Shown here in pieces: positions 1-8,284 of a stretch of 36,019 bases of DNA. The first letter of the stretch is position 1; each line of letters begins with the position of its first letter. Made by a program: the position numbers and the translations under genes. This stretch comes from Candidatus Gastranaerophilales bacterium (lineage in GTDB: Bacteria; Cyanobacteriota; Vampirovibrionia; Gastranaerophilales; Gastranaerophilaceae): positions 1-36,019 of the forward strand of contig CAJULR010000013.1 of assembly GCA_910587375.1 (NCBI GenBank), in the 5' to 3' direction. The notes under the pieces were generated by a model. The model was not told the DNA's origin. It was given only the letters and a program-made list of their open reading frames with translations, and searched no databases.

Positions 1-54
1 ATATAATTTTATTTGATACAATAATCATGTTGATGATTTAAAACATTGTCAAAA

Positions 55-70
55 TTGATAACTGAATAAT
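55..70 (+). promoter_or_regulatory. Conserved tRNA leader motif upstream of tRNA-Asp
   Basis: The 16-mer TTGATAACTGAATAAT ends 11 bases before tRNA-Asp. A 15/16 copy lies before a tRNA-Ala-like unit at 32946-32961, and a weaker copy (13/16) lies before the intact tRNA-Ala at 33043-33058. It sits too close to the mature 5' end to be a normal -35 box, so a processing or leader signal is more likely than a promoter. Function is inferred only from conservation and position. Confidence 0.4.
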
Positions 71-81
71 ATTAATGGAAT

Positions 82-158
82 GGGGGCGTAGCTCAGCTGG
101 TTAGAGTGCATGCCTGTCACGCATGAGGTCGCGGGTTCGATACCCGTCGTCCCCGCCA
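82..158 (+). tRNA. tRNA-Asp (GTC)
   Basis: A full cloverleaf can be drawn. The 7-bp acceptor stem pairs 82-88 with 148-154. The D-stem is 91-94/104-107, the anticodon stem 109-113/121-125 with anticodon GTC at 116-118, and the T-stem 131-135/143-147. The discriminator base is G155 and the CCA end is encoded at 156-158. It is followed directly by a terminator-bearing tandem repeat. The antisense strand is openly readable and gives a typical spurious tRNA-antisense ORF. Confidence 0.97.
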
Positions 159-174
159 TTATTATTAAATAAAT

Positions 175-196
175 GAGTCCTTCGGGACTCTTTTTT
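175..196 (+). terminator. Intrinsic terminator after tRNA-Asp
   Basis: GAGTCC, TTCG tetraloop, GGACTC, then six T. A classic strong hairpin 17 bases after the tRNA. Confidence 0.93.
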
Positions 197-312
197 AATG
201 CCAAATTTTTGAATACACAGGCTACGGGTATCGAACCCAATCGTTTCACTTTTGCAAAATCCAAGGATTTAGCAAGACCCTTGCGTCCTTCACCATTATT
301 ATTAAATAAAAT

Positions 313-334
313 GAGTCCTTCGGGACTCTTTTTT
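313..334 (+). terminator. Duplicate of the tRNA-Asp terminator
   Basis: Identical GAGTCC-TTCG-GGACTC hairpin and six T in the second 137-bp unit. It is unchanged while the tRNA-derived part of the same unit has mutated. Confidence 0.88.
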
Positions 335-519
335 AATGCCAAATTTTTGAATACACAGGCTACAGGTATCAAACCCAATCGTTTCACTTTTGCAAAAAAT
401 ACAAAACTCAACACCGCCATTCCGTATTTTAGCAATTTTTTACCTCCCAAATACTTTATATAGCTAAAGAGTTTAAATAGCTAAGAAAAATTTCATTCTC
501 AATGGGAAGTAACCTTATA

Positions 520-2172
520 ATGAAGGCAAGTGCAAACCTTTGTTCAAACATAAAAGGTATTGCCTGCGCCAACATAGCAAAAGGAGCCGCAAATTTAGCG
601 GCAAATTTAACATCTGCGCTGGAGCGAACCCCGGCCTCGGATGTTATTAGCCTGTCAAAAGGCTTCCCCATTAACATCGGCGAACACTCTAAAGAAGTGA
701 CCCTGGAATTCAACAAACTTGTTTCAATATTAAAATCAAGAAACCCAAAGCAAATTGAAGACCAGGCGCATTATGCAAAAATATTAAAGCAAATTTTTAA
801 AAACCCAAATTATAGCTCTGAAAAAGAACTTCTTGCCTATATAAAACGCCTTGCCGCGCTTTCAGGCAAAAAATCGCCCGATGGAGATTTTTTATTAAAC
901 GGAACAACTATTCATTATTTAGCAGACTATAAAGAAAACGGGCTAAGCACCAAACAATTAAGGCAATTTGCCGACCTCATAAGATGCGGAGAAAAAGGAT
1001 TAGTTCCCCCGACAGCCCTGCAAAACTTTAAAAGCGCAGACGGCGTCAACCCGGAAATGTTAAGGGACATAGAAAAATTAAAATTTGCAAGCGCAAACGG
1101 ATTGGACCCGATTGATGTTTTCATCCCGCAATTTAAATCAATAGTAAAAAATGCGGATGACATCTCTAAATTACAACCAGGAGATATGTACAGCATAAAA
1201 AATCCATGCACGGACGAAGAAGAAGTGTTTTTGGTTATGGGCAAAAATATGGTAAGCCTTCTCTCCCTGGATAGAGAATCGCTTTTTAAATTAATGCCCC
1301 CTGTAAAAAGGTTTTTTATAGGTCAACATGGAAGCGGAACCTGCTATCAGCTTGCTTCTTATATTTCAATGATGAACAGCCCTAAATTTATGGGCAATAT
1401 GCTCTCAAGAATCAGGGAATTAAATGACAGTTTTATAATAAAAATGCCTGATAACTCAACGCCAAATAATTTATTTGCAGGAAAATTTAAAGATTTTTCA
1501 AGCGCCGGATGTGTAAGAACCAATATGGTTAACGGAAGATTTATTCCAGAAGACCCAACTCAAAGCGCTCTTAGCAATCCACTCTTAAAAGCCATGGAAA
1601 ATTTATACGGCAAACACAGAAAATATACATTTGCGGATGAATATGTAAGGTTTGTACGCAAAACAGGCGGCGATGTGCGTCTGGCGTATGCAGAAGCCCT
1701 TAAAAATATGGACAAATGCGTCTATGTAAAAGATGATAAAGGAAATTTTACGGTCAAAACCCTTGGGCAAATAAGCGCAGAAGAAGGCAGAACCTTTATG
1801 ACCGTTGAAGATTACTACAAGCCAAGCGGCAAAGTTGATGAAATGTTTAAGTTTTTCAACAAAGGTTTTAATAAAATCAGCACGTTTGCTTCCCGCGGCA
1901 AAAGCGATACTGAAACCTTAGATCAATTAAGAAAATTGCTTGAAATTCCAAACGCAGCAAAAACCTTCGGCACAATACCCAAAAAAGACGGAATGGAATC
2001 ATTGCTTGATAAAAGAAAAGATTTATATTCAAGCCACGCATACAGCATTGTCAGCTATTGCCCGGACACCGGCATTGTAACCTATATAAACCCTTGGAAT
2101 TCCGCGCTCACGCATGAATTAAAACTTGAAGAACTTGCAAAATACATTGGCAGCATATCTGTTTGCCAATAA
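520..2172 (+). CDS. Calpain-like (C2 family) cysteine peptidase
   Basis: A 550-residue protein whose C-terminal half looks like a calpain protease core. From ATG 520, Q269 and C275 lie in a Q-HGSG-TC-YQLASY segment that corresponds to the calpain QGxxGDCW helix. NPLLKAMENLYGKH matches the conserved ELW..LLEKAYAK helix. H506 lies in SSHAYSI (calpain HAYS) and N524 in INPWN (calpain RNPWG). A full Cys-His-Asn triad is therefore visible. The first ~50 residues are small and helical, and no classical signal peptide is clear. I chose ATG 520 because GGAAG lies 10 bases upstream; ATG 502 in the same frame has no Shine-Dalgarno. The gene is monocistronic between the tRNA-Asp repeat and a glycosyltransferase. 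Substrate is unknown. A secreted effector or an intracellular regulatory protease are both possible; the fold call is moderately sure, the role is not. Confidence 0.72.
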   Translation: MKASANLCSNIKGIACANIAKGAANLAANLTSALERTPASDVISLSKGFPINIGEHSKEVTLEFNKLVSILKSRNPKQIEDQAHYAKILKQIFKNPNYSSEKELLAYIKRLAALSGKKSPDGDFLLNGTTIHYLADYKENGLSTKQLRQFADLIRCGEKGLVPPTALQNFKSADGVNPEMLRDIEKLKFASANGLDPIDVFIPQFKSIVKNADDISKLQPGDMYSIKNPCTDEEEVFLVMGKNMVSLLSLDRESLFKLMPPVKRFFIGQHGSGTCYQLASYISMMNSPKFMGNMLSRIRELNDSFIIKMPDNSTPNNLFAGKFKDFSSAGCVRTNMVNGRFIPEDPTQSALSNPLLKAMENLYGKHRKYTFADEYVRFVRKTGGDVRLAYAEALKNMDKCVYVKDDKGNFTVKTLGQISAEEGRTFMTVEDYYKPSGKVDEMFKFFNKGFNKISTFASRGKSDTETLDQLRKLLEIPNAAKTFGTIPKKDGMESLLDKRKDLYSSHAYSIVSYCPDTGIVTYINPWNSALTHELKLEELAKYIGSISVCQ

Positions 2173-2274
2173 AATTATCAATAGAATTTTTAAAACAAAA
2201 ACAAAGCTTTAACTTGACGCAAAAAAATATTTATTCTAAAGTCAGGTTATATTTGAATAAATTCGGAGTTGGTT

Positions 2275-3849
2275 TTGGAAATTTTTAAAAATTGGATTAA
2301 TAAAAAGTTTTTTTACTTTTTTATCGTAATTAACTTAATTCTATGGGCAATGGTAGAATCCTTAAGGAATATTATAAGCAGAGATTCTATGGAGGCCATA
2401 GTTTGGGGCAACCTTTTAAGTGCAGGAACAAACAAACATCCTCCGCTTTCAGGCTGGCTTGCAGGCGGCTTTTTCAATGCGCTTGGAGAGCACAACATCG
2501 CAATATATCTGCTTGGTGTGCTCTGCGTTTCAATTAGCCTAATTTTTACATACAAGCTTGCAAAACAATTTCTGGATGATAAAAAAGCAATCTGTGCTTC
2601 TTTAATTATGACAGCCAGCTTTTATTATACTTTCCAGCTTTTTTATGACAATTTTAACTGTAACATTCTTTCTATGCCCCTTTGGGCCATGATGACATAT
2701 TATTTTTATAAATCAACAACCGGCAACAAATTAAAACATTGGTTAATTTTAGGCCTTGTTGCAGGCCTTGCGTTTTTGGCCAAATATCAGGTTGCATTGC
2801 TCTTTTTTGGCATGTTTTTATACTTGCTTATCTGCAAAAGACAATGCTTTAAACAAAAAAATATATATATCGCAGGCCTTATTGCCTTTTTAATTGCTCT
2901 GCCGCACTTTTTATGGCTTATTCAGAATGATTGCTTTTCTTTTGAATACCTTGCAGACAGGACAAAGTCTGCCGAGTTCAGCTCGCAAATAATGAATATT
3001 TTAAACAGGGTAATAGTTTCGCTTAAATTCTTTGCAGACCAGCTTTTGGCGCTTGCCCCCTGTTTTGCTTTATACGCAATTTTAGCAATAAAAGAAAAAA
3101 ATATAGAATTCAACCCGCATAAAGATAATAAAAATGATTCATTGTTTTTGTTATGCACCGGGCTTTTGCCTTTAATTATCATCGGGCTTTCAGGCCTCTT
3201 TACATCAAGCAGGGTTGTTGGCGCCTGGGGTGTTACAATGGTTGGAAACATAGGCATTCTTTTATTCTATTTCTTCCCGGTTAAAATCAGCGAAAATACA
3301 TACAAGCTTTTTAAAAAGCTCATCATAATTTTTATGCTCATTTGGCAATTGGCTATGACAATTTTTGCACTGCTTCAAACCAAAGTAGATATGGGCTATC
3401 CGTATAAAAAAGTTATCGGGGATTTTAACTCAATTTGGGCCGAGAAAACACAAAACGCCCAAAACCCGGATGGCTTAAATCTAAAATATGTGTCAGGAGA
3501 TATTTACTACATTTTCCAATTTGAACTTTACAACCCCAAAAAAACTAAAACAATCTTGGATACATACGGACATAAAAACCCGTGGCTAAATTCTCTTGAT
3601 GTAGCTAATTCAGGTGTTTTAGTTATATCACAAACAGAAGAAGGCTTAGGGCACTATATAGAAAACCTATTCAATTCCTTCCCTGAAATTAGGCCCAAAA
3701 GCAAAAACGGCAATCAGGAAGAAAGTTTTAAGCAAGAAGAAAGTTTTAAGATTTATGAATATGACTATACAATAGTTAACAAAATCAATAAATCAAGAAC
3801 AAGAAAATTCTATTATTCTATAATCCCGCCGCGCCCGGTTGAAGAATAA
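2275..3849 (+). CDS. ArnT/PMT-like integral membrane glycosyltransferase (GT39/GT83 type)
   Basis: A multi-pass membrane protein of ~524 residues with 10 or more hydrophobic segments, a short periplasmic C-terminal part and the family signature HPPLSGWL after the first membrane helix. The acidic residues before this motif (SRDSMEA) fit the catalytic region of the dolichyl/undecaprenyl-phosphate sugar transferases (PMT_2, ArnT). These enzymes move a sugar from a polyprenyl phosphate to lipid A, glycans or proteins on the outer side of the inner membrane. TTG 2275 is chosen over TTG 2269 because GGAG (2265-2268) then has a 6-base spacing. It converges on a YdjC-like deacetylase and a GtrB-like GT2, which together look like an Arn-type pathway. 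The C-terminus contains a small duplication (QEESFK twice). The acceptor cannot be told from sequence. Confidence 0.8.
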   Translation: MEIFKNWINKKFFYFFIVINLILWAMVESLRNIISRDSMEAIVWGNLLSAGTNKHPPLSGWLAGGFFNALGEHNIAIYLLGVLCVSISLIFTYKLAKQFLDDKKAICASLIMTASFYYTFQLFYDNFNCNILSMPLWAMMTYYFYKSTTGNKLKHWLILGLVAGLAFLAKYQVALLFFGMFLYLLICKRQCFKQKNIYIAGLIAFLIALPHFLWLIQNDCFSFEYLADRTKSAEFSSQIMNILNRVIVSLKFFADQLLALAPCFALYAILAIKEKNIEFNPHKDNKNDSLFLLCTGLLPLIIIGLSGLFTSSRVVGAWGVTMVGNIGILLFYFFPVKISENTYKLFKKLIIIFMLIWQLAMTIFALLQTKVDMGYPYKKVIGDFNSIWAEKTQNAQNPDGLNLKYVSGDIYYIFQFELYNPKKTKTILDTYGHKNPWLNSLDVANSGVLVISQTEEGLGHYIENLFNSFPEIRPKSKNGNQEESFKQEESFKIYEYDYTIVNKINKSRTRKFYYSIIPPRPVEE

Positions 3850-3894
3850 AAAACATTAAAACCGGCTGCAGATGTTACAAAAATCCTAAAAAAC

Positions 3895-4797
3895 CTAGGA
3901 AATTGAAGAATAATTGGCAAAAGTAAAACCAAGACTTTCAATGTCATTCTTGATGTTTAAATCCTGTGTAATTTCAAATTCCCTTGTGTGCGAATCGCTT
4001 TTAACGCAATCATCAAGATATTTACAAGGATGAAAAAGAGCCTCCGCAACAAGTGTGCTCCTATCCTGTTTGCCGTTTTTACTTCGCATAAAGCCCCTGA
4101 AATTTATAGCTTTTAAAGTCTTAATTGCCGAAAGCCCGCCCTTAACCGTGTCAGCGCTCATCATGCCCGTATACCCGACACCGATTATATTATCATTCGT
4201 TTTTAGGCCATACTTCTTCAAAGTGCGTCTGTTTTGAAGCGTGAAAAAATTCAGCAGTAAAATTTTTACAAAATTCACAGGTTTTAATTTCACACTCCGC
4301 ACCAAATACGGCACTTCAAACTGTGTTCTTACATATGGAATATTGTATTCTTTTGCAAGTTTACACACAATTTCAAATATCGAAGGAATGCCATGGGTGT
4401 GCACATGGGAATCAAGGTGGTCAATTTTCACGCGCCCGATTGCCTTTTCAATCTGAGCCCTAAATTCAGCTTCAATTTGACCTAAAACTTTTTTATTAAA
4501 CTGCTTTTGAAGAAGCCAGCCGTATCCTTTGTTAAAAACTCCAGCCTTGTTAACAAGCAGAGGGCATTCAGTTAAAGGTTTACCTTCCATAATGTTTAAA
4601 TGCACGGCAAGCCCCAGGTTTTTATGTTCAAAGGCAATATTTACCGCCTCATCAAACGCTTCTCCGTTAGAACAAAGGCTTGCGCTCGTTAAAACACCGG
4701 TTTTATGCCCTAAAAGCACAGCTCTGTTATGCGCGCTTGTAAGCCCAAAATCGTCAGCATTTAAAATAAAAAAATCTTTCCTGTCATCTTCACGCAT
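3895..4797 (-). CDS. YdjC/ChbG (HpnK)-like carbohydrate deacetylase
   Basis: A 300-residue protein of the YdjC/ChbG family of metal-dependent deacetylases. The N-terminal NADDFG motif (D15, D16), H66 in AVHLNI-EGKP and the D-S-H-V-H-T-H motif (H131, H133, H135) supply the expected metal and catalytic residues. Members remove N-acetyl groups from chito-oligosaccharides or related sugar intermediates. The gene starts 12 bases after the stop of the upstream GT2 gene, so the two are probably cotranscribed. Beside a GtrB/ArnC-like GT2 and an ArnT-like transferase, it may deacetylate an undecaprenyl-linked sugar, in the way ArnD acts in Ara4N synthesis although ArnD belongs to another fold family. 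That step is inference. Confidence 0.85.
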   Translation of the reverse strand: MREDDRKDFFILNADDFGLTSAHNRAVLLGHKTGVLTSASLCSNGEAFDEAVNIAFEHKNLGLAVHLNIMEGKPLTECPLLVNKAGVFNKGYGWLLQKQFNKKVLGQIEAEFRAQIEKAIGRVKIDHLDSHVHTHGIPSIFEIVCKLAKEYNIPYVRTQFEVPYLVRSVKLKPVNFVKILLLNFFTLQNRRTLKKYGLKTNDNIIGVGYTGMMSADTVKGGLSAIKTLKAINFRGFMRSKNGKQDRSTLVAEALFHPCKYLDDCVKSDSHTREFEITQDLNIKNDIESLGFTFANYSSIS

Positions 4798-4809
4798 TTT
4801 ATAAGCCGC

Positions 4810-5754
4810 CTATAAATTTATAGTTTTTTCAATTTGGAAAGTGGGCCTGTTTTTCACCTCAGATAAGATTTTGCTCAAATATTCCCCAATTATTCCAAGC
4901 GACATAATGATTATCCCGCTAAAAAACGCTATGGTCATTATAATTGAAGTCCAGCCTTTGATTGAATAGTGTTTAAAATAGCTCACAAGGCCGTATGCAA
5001 TGACAAGAAGGCTGAAAAGCGAGGTTAGCGCGCCTACAACCGTTATCATTCTTAAAGGCAAAAGTGAAAAACTTGTAATCGCAGTCCAGGCAAGCTCAAA
5101 CAACTTGAAGAATGAATATTTTGTGGTTCCTGCGGTTCTCTCGCGTCCGTCATAAAACACATCGCAAGACTTTAACCCAATATTTTGAATTATGCCTCTT
5201 AAAAATATTGTCTTTTCTTTGTATTCTCTTAATTTTTCAACGGCAAGCCTGCTTAAAAGCCTGAACTCAGAATGGTTTTCCCTGATTTTAATTCCGATTT
5301 TATTCATAAATTTGTAAAACATAAAGGCTGTTGTCTTTTTAAAAAACGAATCCGTGTCCCTCTTTTTTCTACAGCCATAAACAATTTCACAGCCCTCATT
5401 ATATTTACAAATCATCTCTTTTATAACAGAAATATCGTCCTGCAAATCCGCGTCAATTGTTATCACCATATCAGCGTCAACAATATTCAACCCCGCAAGA
5501 AGCGCCGCCTGCTGGCCATAGTTTCTTGTTAATTTTATAAGAGCAACGCTATTGTCACCATTGCAGTGTTTTTCTATAATTTCTTCCGTTTTATCAGTGC
5601 TGCCATCGTTAACAAAACAAATTTTACTGTCATTTGATATTAAATTCTCTTCAATTAAAGTTTTTAAAAGTGCTGTCAAATGCTCAATTGAATAGGCAAT
5701 CACTTCTTCTTCATTATAGCAAGGCGCAATTATTGCAAGCTTGTTTTTCCGCAT
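4810..5754 (-). CDS. GtrB/ArnC-like polyprenyl-phosphate glycosyltransferase (GT2)
   Basis: A 314-residue GT2 enzyme. It has an N-terminal IIAPCYNEEE, FVNDGSTD at 48-54 and DADLQDD at 101-107 as the nucleotide-sugar and metal site, plus two C-terminal membrane helices ending in GEYLSK. This layout is that of bactoprenol glucosyltransferase GtrB, ArnC and DPM1-like enzymes, which load a sugar onto undecaprenyl phosphate on the cytoplasmic side. ATG 5754 is preferred to the in-frame TTG at 5775 because GAGGG lies a good distance upstream. It is the first gene of a two-gene unit with the YdjC-like deacetylase; an extended -10 box lies at 5815-5823. Confidence 0.88.
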   Translation of the reverse strand: MRKNKLAIIAPCYNEEEVIAYSIEHLTALLKTLIEENLISNDSKICFVNDGSTDKTEEIIEKHCNGDNSVALIKLTRNYGQQAALLAGLNIVDADMVITIDADLQDDISVIKEMICKYNEGCEIVYGCRKKRDTDSFFKKTTAFMFYKFMNKIGIKIRENHSEFRLLSRLAVEKLREYKEKTIFLRGIIQNIGLKSCDVFYDGRERTAGTTKYSFFKLFELAWTAITSFSLLPLRMITVVGALTSLFSLLVIAYGLVSYFKHYSIKGWTSIIMTIAFFSGIIIMSLGIIGEYLSKILSEVKNRPTFQIEKTINL

Positions 5755-5814
5755 ATCCTTTTTCCCTCTTAACAAACAAGGTTTATTTCAAAGACCCCTG
5801 TTTTTCACACATTT

Positions 5815-5823
5815 ATTATATCA
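5815..5823 (-). promoter_or_regulatory. Extended -10 promoter for the GT2-deacetylase unit
   Basis: On the minus strand this reads TGATATAAT, a TGn extended -10 with perfect TATAAT. No good -35 is seen. The predicted start is near 5808, giving a ~50-base leader. Confidence 0.5.
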
Positions 5824-5966
5824 TTAACATTTTTTGCACATGAAAATATTTTATTTTACAAAGATTAGGTGGAAATTTGCCAAAATTTACTAGATATTTA
5901 CCAAATAATTTGATTTACCGGCATTTTTTATGTAAATTTTAAACATAAACAAAAGAGGAAAACACT

Positions 5967-6239
5967 ATGCAATCATACACAATTCAAACACAGGGAATTT
6001 GCCCGCAGGCAATATCATTTTCAATCGAAAACGGAAAACTGCATAATGTGAAATTTTTTGGCGGCTGCCCCGGAAACACCCTTGCCCTAAGTAAACTGCT
6101 TGAAGGCTATGACGCAAAACAAGCTGTTGAATTATTAAAAGGGAATGACTGCGGCGGCAGAGGCACATCCTGTGCAGACCAACTCGTCTGCGGCGTAGAA
6201 CAAGCCCTAAAAGGCTCCCTTACAACACAAAAAGTATGA
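5967..6239 (+). CDS. TSCPD-domain protein (TIGR03905-like)
   Basis: A 90-residue protein that is almost wholly a TSCPD domain. It has FFGGCPGN near residue 35 and CGGRGTSCADQL near 60, with further cysteines (C12, C73) that may bind a metal. The same domain forms the C-terminal tail of some class II ribonucleotide reductases, but here it stands alone. The biochemical role of stand-alone members is not settled. The start is well supported by AGAGGA seven bases upstream. The 130-base leader contains two ATTTRCCAAA-like direct repeats (5875 and 5896, two helical turns apart) that could be an operator. Confidence 0.85.
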   Translation: MQSYTIQTQGICPQAISFSIENGKLHNVKFFGGCPGNTLALSKLLEGYDAKQAVELLKGNDCGGRGTSCADQLVCGVEQALKGSLTTQKV

Positions 6240-6253
6240 TAAATTTGGCCAAT

Positions 6254-6282
6254 TTTACTATTACGGCATTTTAGCTTATAAT
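6254..6282 (+). promoter_or_regulatory. Promoter placing the start site on the ATG of the next gene
   Basis: TTTACT (6254-6259), 17-base spacer, perfect TATAAT (6277-6282). The ATG is at 6289, seven bases past the -10, and there is no Shine-Dalgarno. The mRNA is probably leaderless. Confidence 0.6.
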
Positions 6283-6288
6283 AAATCT

Positions 6289-6906
6289 ATGAGAAAATTT
6301 CTAACATCTTTTATTAACAAAAATTTATTTTGCGAAATAATATTATGGTTTGCCGCAATTATTTTGCTGCTATGCCTATCTGCAGCGCTTTATGCAACCT
6401 GTGCATACATTTTTCCTCCCCTGGTTCATTTTATATACACCTTGTATAAGGGCGGCAATATACATATGCCGACTGCAATATTTCTAACAATTTTATTGCC
6501 TCTGCGCATAATTCTTGCTTCAAAATGCACCATAATACCTGTTATTTTCTTTATTTTAGGGCTTTTTATTTCAAAAGACATTCTAAAGGCGGCAAAACAA
6601 GGTAGGGCAAATTTGTTTCAGGAAAGTATTCTTTCTTTTCTGATTAATAAGAATGTATTCTGCAAATTTCTTGCCTATATAATTGCAATATTTTTATGGG
6701 CGGCAGTATCCTCGTTAATTGCCATTATAATTAGCTATATTGGGATGATATGCGTTGGATTAACCTTTGCCTTTTCAAGCATTCCCCTGCCTGACACAAG
6801 AGCAAGCCTTGATTTATTAAAAACAATACATCTTATAGCTTTCAGCATTTCATTGCTTTTTGGAATATTTAAAACAAAAAGCTTCTTTAGGCCGCTAAAG
6901 CAATAA
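6289..6906 (+). CDS. Multi-pass membrane protein with internal duplication
   Basis: A 205-residue hydrophobic protein with about five to six membrane segments and no family that I recognise. It seems to be an internal duplication: SFINKNLFCEIILWFAAI near residue 7 resembles SFLINKNVFCKFLAYIIAI near residue 115, and each is followed by a long hydrophobic helix, a loop and a second helix pair. The start ATG has no Shine-Dalgarno and lies seven bases after a TATAAT box, so a leaderless transcript is likely. A bidirectional terminator follows at 6933-6965. Function unknown. Confidence 0.7.
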   Translation: MRKFLTSFINKNLFCEIILWFAAIILLLCLSAALYATCAYIFPPLVHFIYTLYKGGNIHMPTAIFLTILLPLRIILASKCTIIPVIFFILGLFISKDILKAAKQGRANLFQESILSFLINKNVFCKFLAYIIAIFLWAAVSSLIAIIISYIGMICVGLTFAFSSIPLPDTRASLDLLKTIHLIAFSISLLFGIFKTKSFFRPLKQ

Positions 6907-6932
6907 AACAGCTATAGAGCAATAAATATACA

Positions 6933-6965
6933 AAAATACCCGCCTTTCAAAAGAGCGGGTATTTT
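6933..6965. terminator. Bidirectional intrinsic terminator
   Basis: An 11-bp perfect stem (6933-6943 with 6955-6965), with A-run on the left and T-run on the right. It separates a plus-strand membrane protein gene from the minus-strand exported-protein gene, so it can serve both. Confidence 0.85.
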
Positions 6966-7025
6966 ATAGTAATTTTAAAGTTCCTTACGGCAATATCTGC
7001 ACAAATCCGTTTTTAAAACACTAAA

Positions 7026-7322
7026 CTATATTCTGTTGTGCCAAACGCCGCCATTTCTGTCTACAAGAGCGTCATAGAAAGACCAAAGCCTGAAAACTCC
7101 TGTAAGGCCTAAAACCGCATGAGTTATATTTTTTTCTTTTTCCTGTTTGTTAATTGCCTGTCCGATTCCCGGCCAAATTAACAATGAACAAACTGCAGCG
7201 CCGACGCTTCTTCCTGAAACTTCACCGTCTGTACCATGCGTTCCGGCGGGCTTTGCCATTGCAGGCGTAAACATTGAACAAACCGCACATAAAACAAGCA
7301 TTAAAACTGCCTTTTTAAACAT
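7026..7322 (-). CDS. Small exported protein, function unknown
   Basis: A 98-residue protein with a clear signal peptide: MFKK, a hydrophobic core and a likely signal peptidase I site after AMA (around residue 23). The mature part has a G-rich start, a second hydrophobic stretch (AAVCSLLIWPGIGQ) and an aromatic tail, GVFRLWSFYDALVDR. ATG 7322 is chosen over the in-frame TTG at 7325 because GGAGG lies seven bases upstream. The IWPGIGQ and YDALVDR pieces look like a conserved small family, but I cannot name it. It may be anchored in the inner membrane by the second hydrophobic stretch. Confidence 0.7.
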   Translation of the reverse strand: MFKKAVLMLVLCAVCSMFTPAMAKPAGTHGTDGEVSGRSVGAAVCSLLIWPGIGQAINKQEKEKNITHAVLGLTGVFRLWSFYDALVDRNGGVWHNRI

Positions 7323-7390
7323 CAACTTTCCTCCGTTCGCTATTCGCCTTTAATTATAAACTATTCGGCCTACGGTGTCTATAGTAATGT

Positions 7391-8215
7391 TTATGCCTGT
7401 TTTTGCGTCTGGTTTTCAGTCTTGTCCTGTTTTCCTGCCATCTTTTCAGACACAGCCTTTAAGCCAAGACAAAGCGAAGCTGCAAGAAGCCCAAACCATG
7501 CTGCAAAAGCAACGCCTTTAAGGGCTAGTGTTTTATTCCAGTAAAATTTGTGATTTAAAATGTTTAATTCTTTTATCGGCGCATTTGAACGATTTGTAAA
7601 ATCGACAACACGATTAACCACAGGAATACGCCTTAAAGCATTAAAAAGACGTTCATCATAAGGATTTAAAACCTTTTGGAAAGCAGCATACTCTCTATCG
7701 GGCTTCATATCAAAAGAACTGGACCTTACAAAACGCCTCGTGCCTTTGATTTTCATTATATTTACATCATCCCAGGTTGAAGGCGCAATAGAGCCTTTAG
7801 TTTTGCGGCCTTTTACAACATCAAAAAACCCGACTTGCTCCCAGCCTTTTTCGCCTTTTTCCGCAGCGATTTTTTTAACCCCAGGTTTCGTCTGTTTTGA
7901 ATTTTCGGGCACAAGGTTCACTTGCACGGCGCTTTTATCAGGATTAGAATTTTCAAAGATATTTTCATCAATGCCGCCAGAGCTTGAAATCTTAATATTA
8001 TGCTTTTTATAAAATCCATGCAAAGCGCCAAGCGGCGAAAGAAGCATAGTGCCCTCTATGGCGCGTTTTATATCTTTATTGTCCTTTTTTAAAGAGGTTT
8101 CCTTTGTAGTGGTTTGTTCTTGCTGTTGTATATTCAGGGGAGCATTATTAAAACTTGCCCTTGAATTAGTGTTAAATTGAGAAAAAACAGGATTTTTAAT
8201 TCCAACATTAACCAT
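7391..8215 (-). CDS. Lineage-type protein with C-terminal membrane helix
   Basis: A 274-residue protein without a recognised domain. The N-terminal ~90 residues are polar and low in complexity (Q, T, K, N), the middle is basic, and one membrane helix lies near residues 233-255 (VAFAAWFGLLAASLCLGL), followed by a Lys/Gln tail. The N-terminus (MVNVGIKN, then RASFNNAP) resembles the tagged N-termini of other proteins in this window. GAGG is eight bases before the ATG. It lies 69 bases downstream of the pentein gene on the same strand. Function unknown. Confidence 0.65.
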   Translation of the reverse strand: MVNVGIKNPVFSQFNTNSRASFNNAPLNIQQQEQTTTKETSLKKDNKDIKRAIEGTMLLSPLGALHGFYKKHNIKISSSGGIDENIFENSNPDKSAVQVNLVPENSKQTKPGVKKIAAEKGEKGWEQVGFFDVVKGRKTKGSIAPSTWDDVNIMKIKGTRRFVRSSSFDMKPDREYAAFQKVLNPYDERLFNALRRIPVVNRVVDFTNRSNAPIKELNILNHKFYWNKTLALKGVAFAAWFGLLAASLCLGLKAVSEKMAGKQDKTENQTQKQA

Positions 8216-8284
8216 ACAAAAAACCTCGCAACAAATTATACATTCACATAAAACACAAAACGGAAATTTTTTGCGCCAACAAGG

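Larger units (their letters stand above)
156..421 (+). repeat. Two tandem 137-bp units with terminator and tRNA-Asp-derived sequence
   Basis: Unit 1 starts at the CCA of tRNA-Asp (156) and unit 2 at 293, a period of 137. The first ~103 bases are nearly identical. Each unit holds a UUCG-loop terminator and then an inverted copy of the tRNA T-arm. That inverted copy is exact over 15 bases in unit 1 (224-238 against 133-147) and mutated in unit 2. Just before unit 2 a degenerate direct copy of the tRNA 3' end (277-295) occurs, and unit 2 again ends in CCGCCATT. No convincing protein gene is seen between 159 and 501. Confidence 0.85.

Noticed and set aside
49..450. Minus-strand 133-codon ORF with TGIEPATSCVTG-type sequence
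   Set aside because: It is the antisense of tRNA-Asp and its repeats, a well-known type of spurious ORF; its two repeated parts simply reflect the 137-bp tandem repeat.
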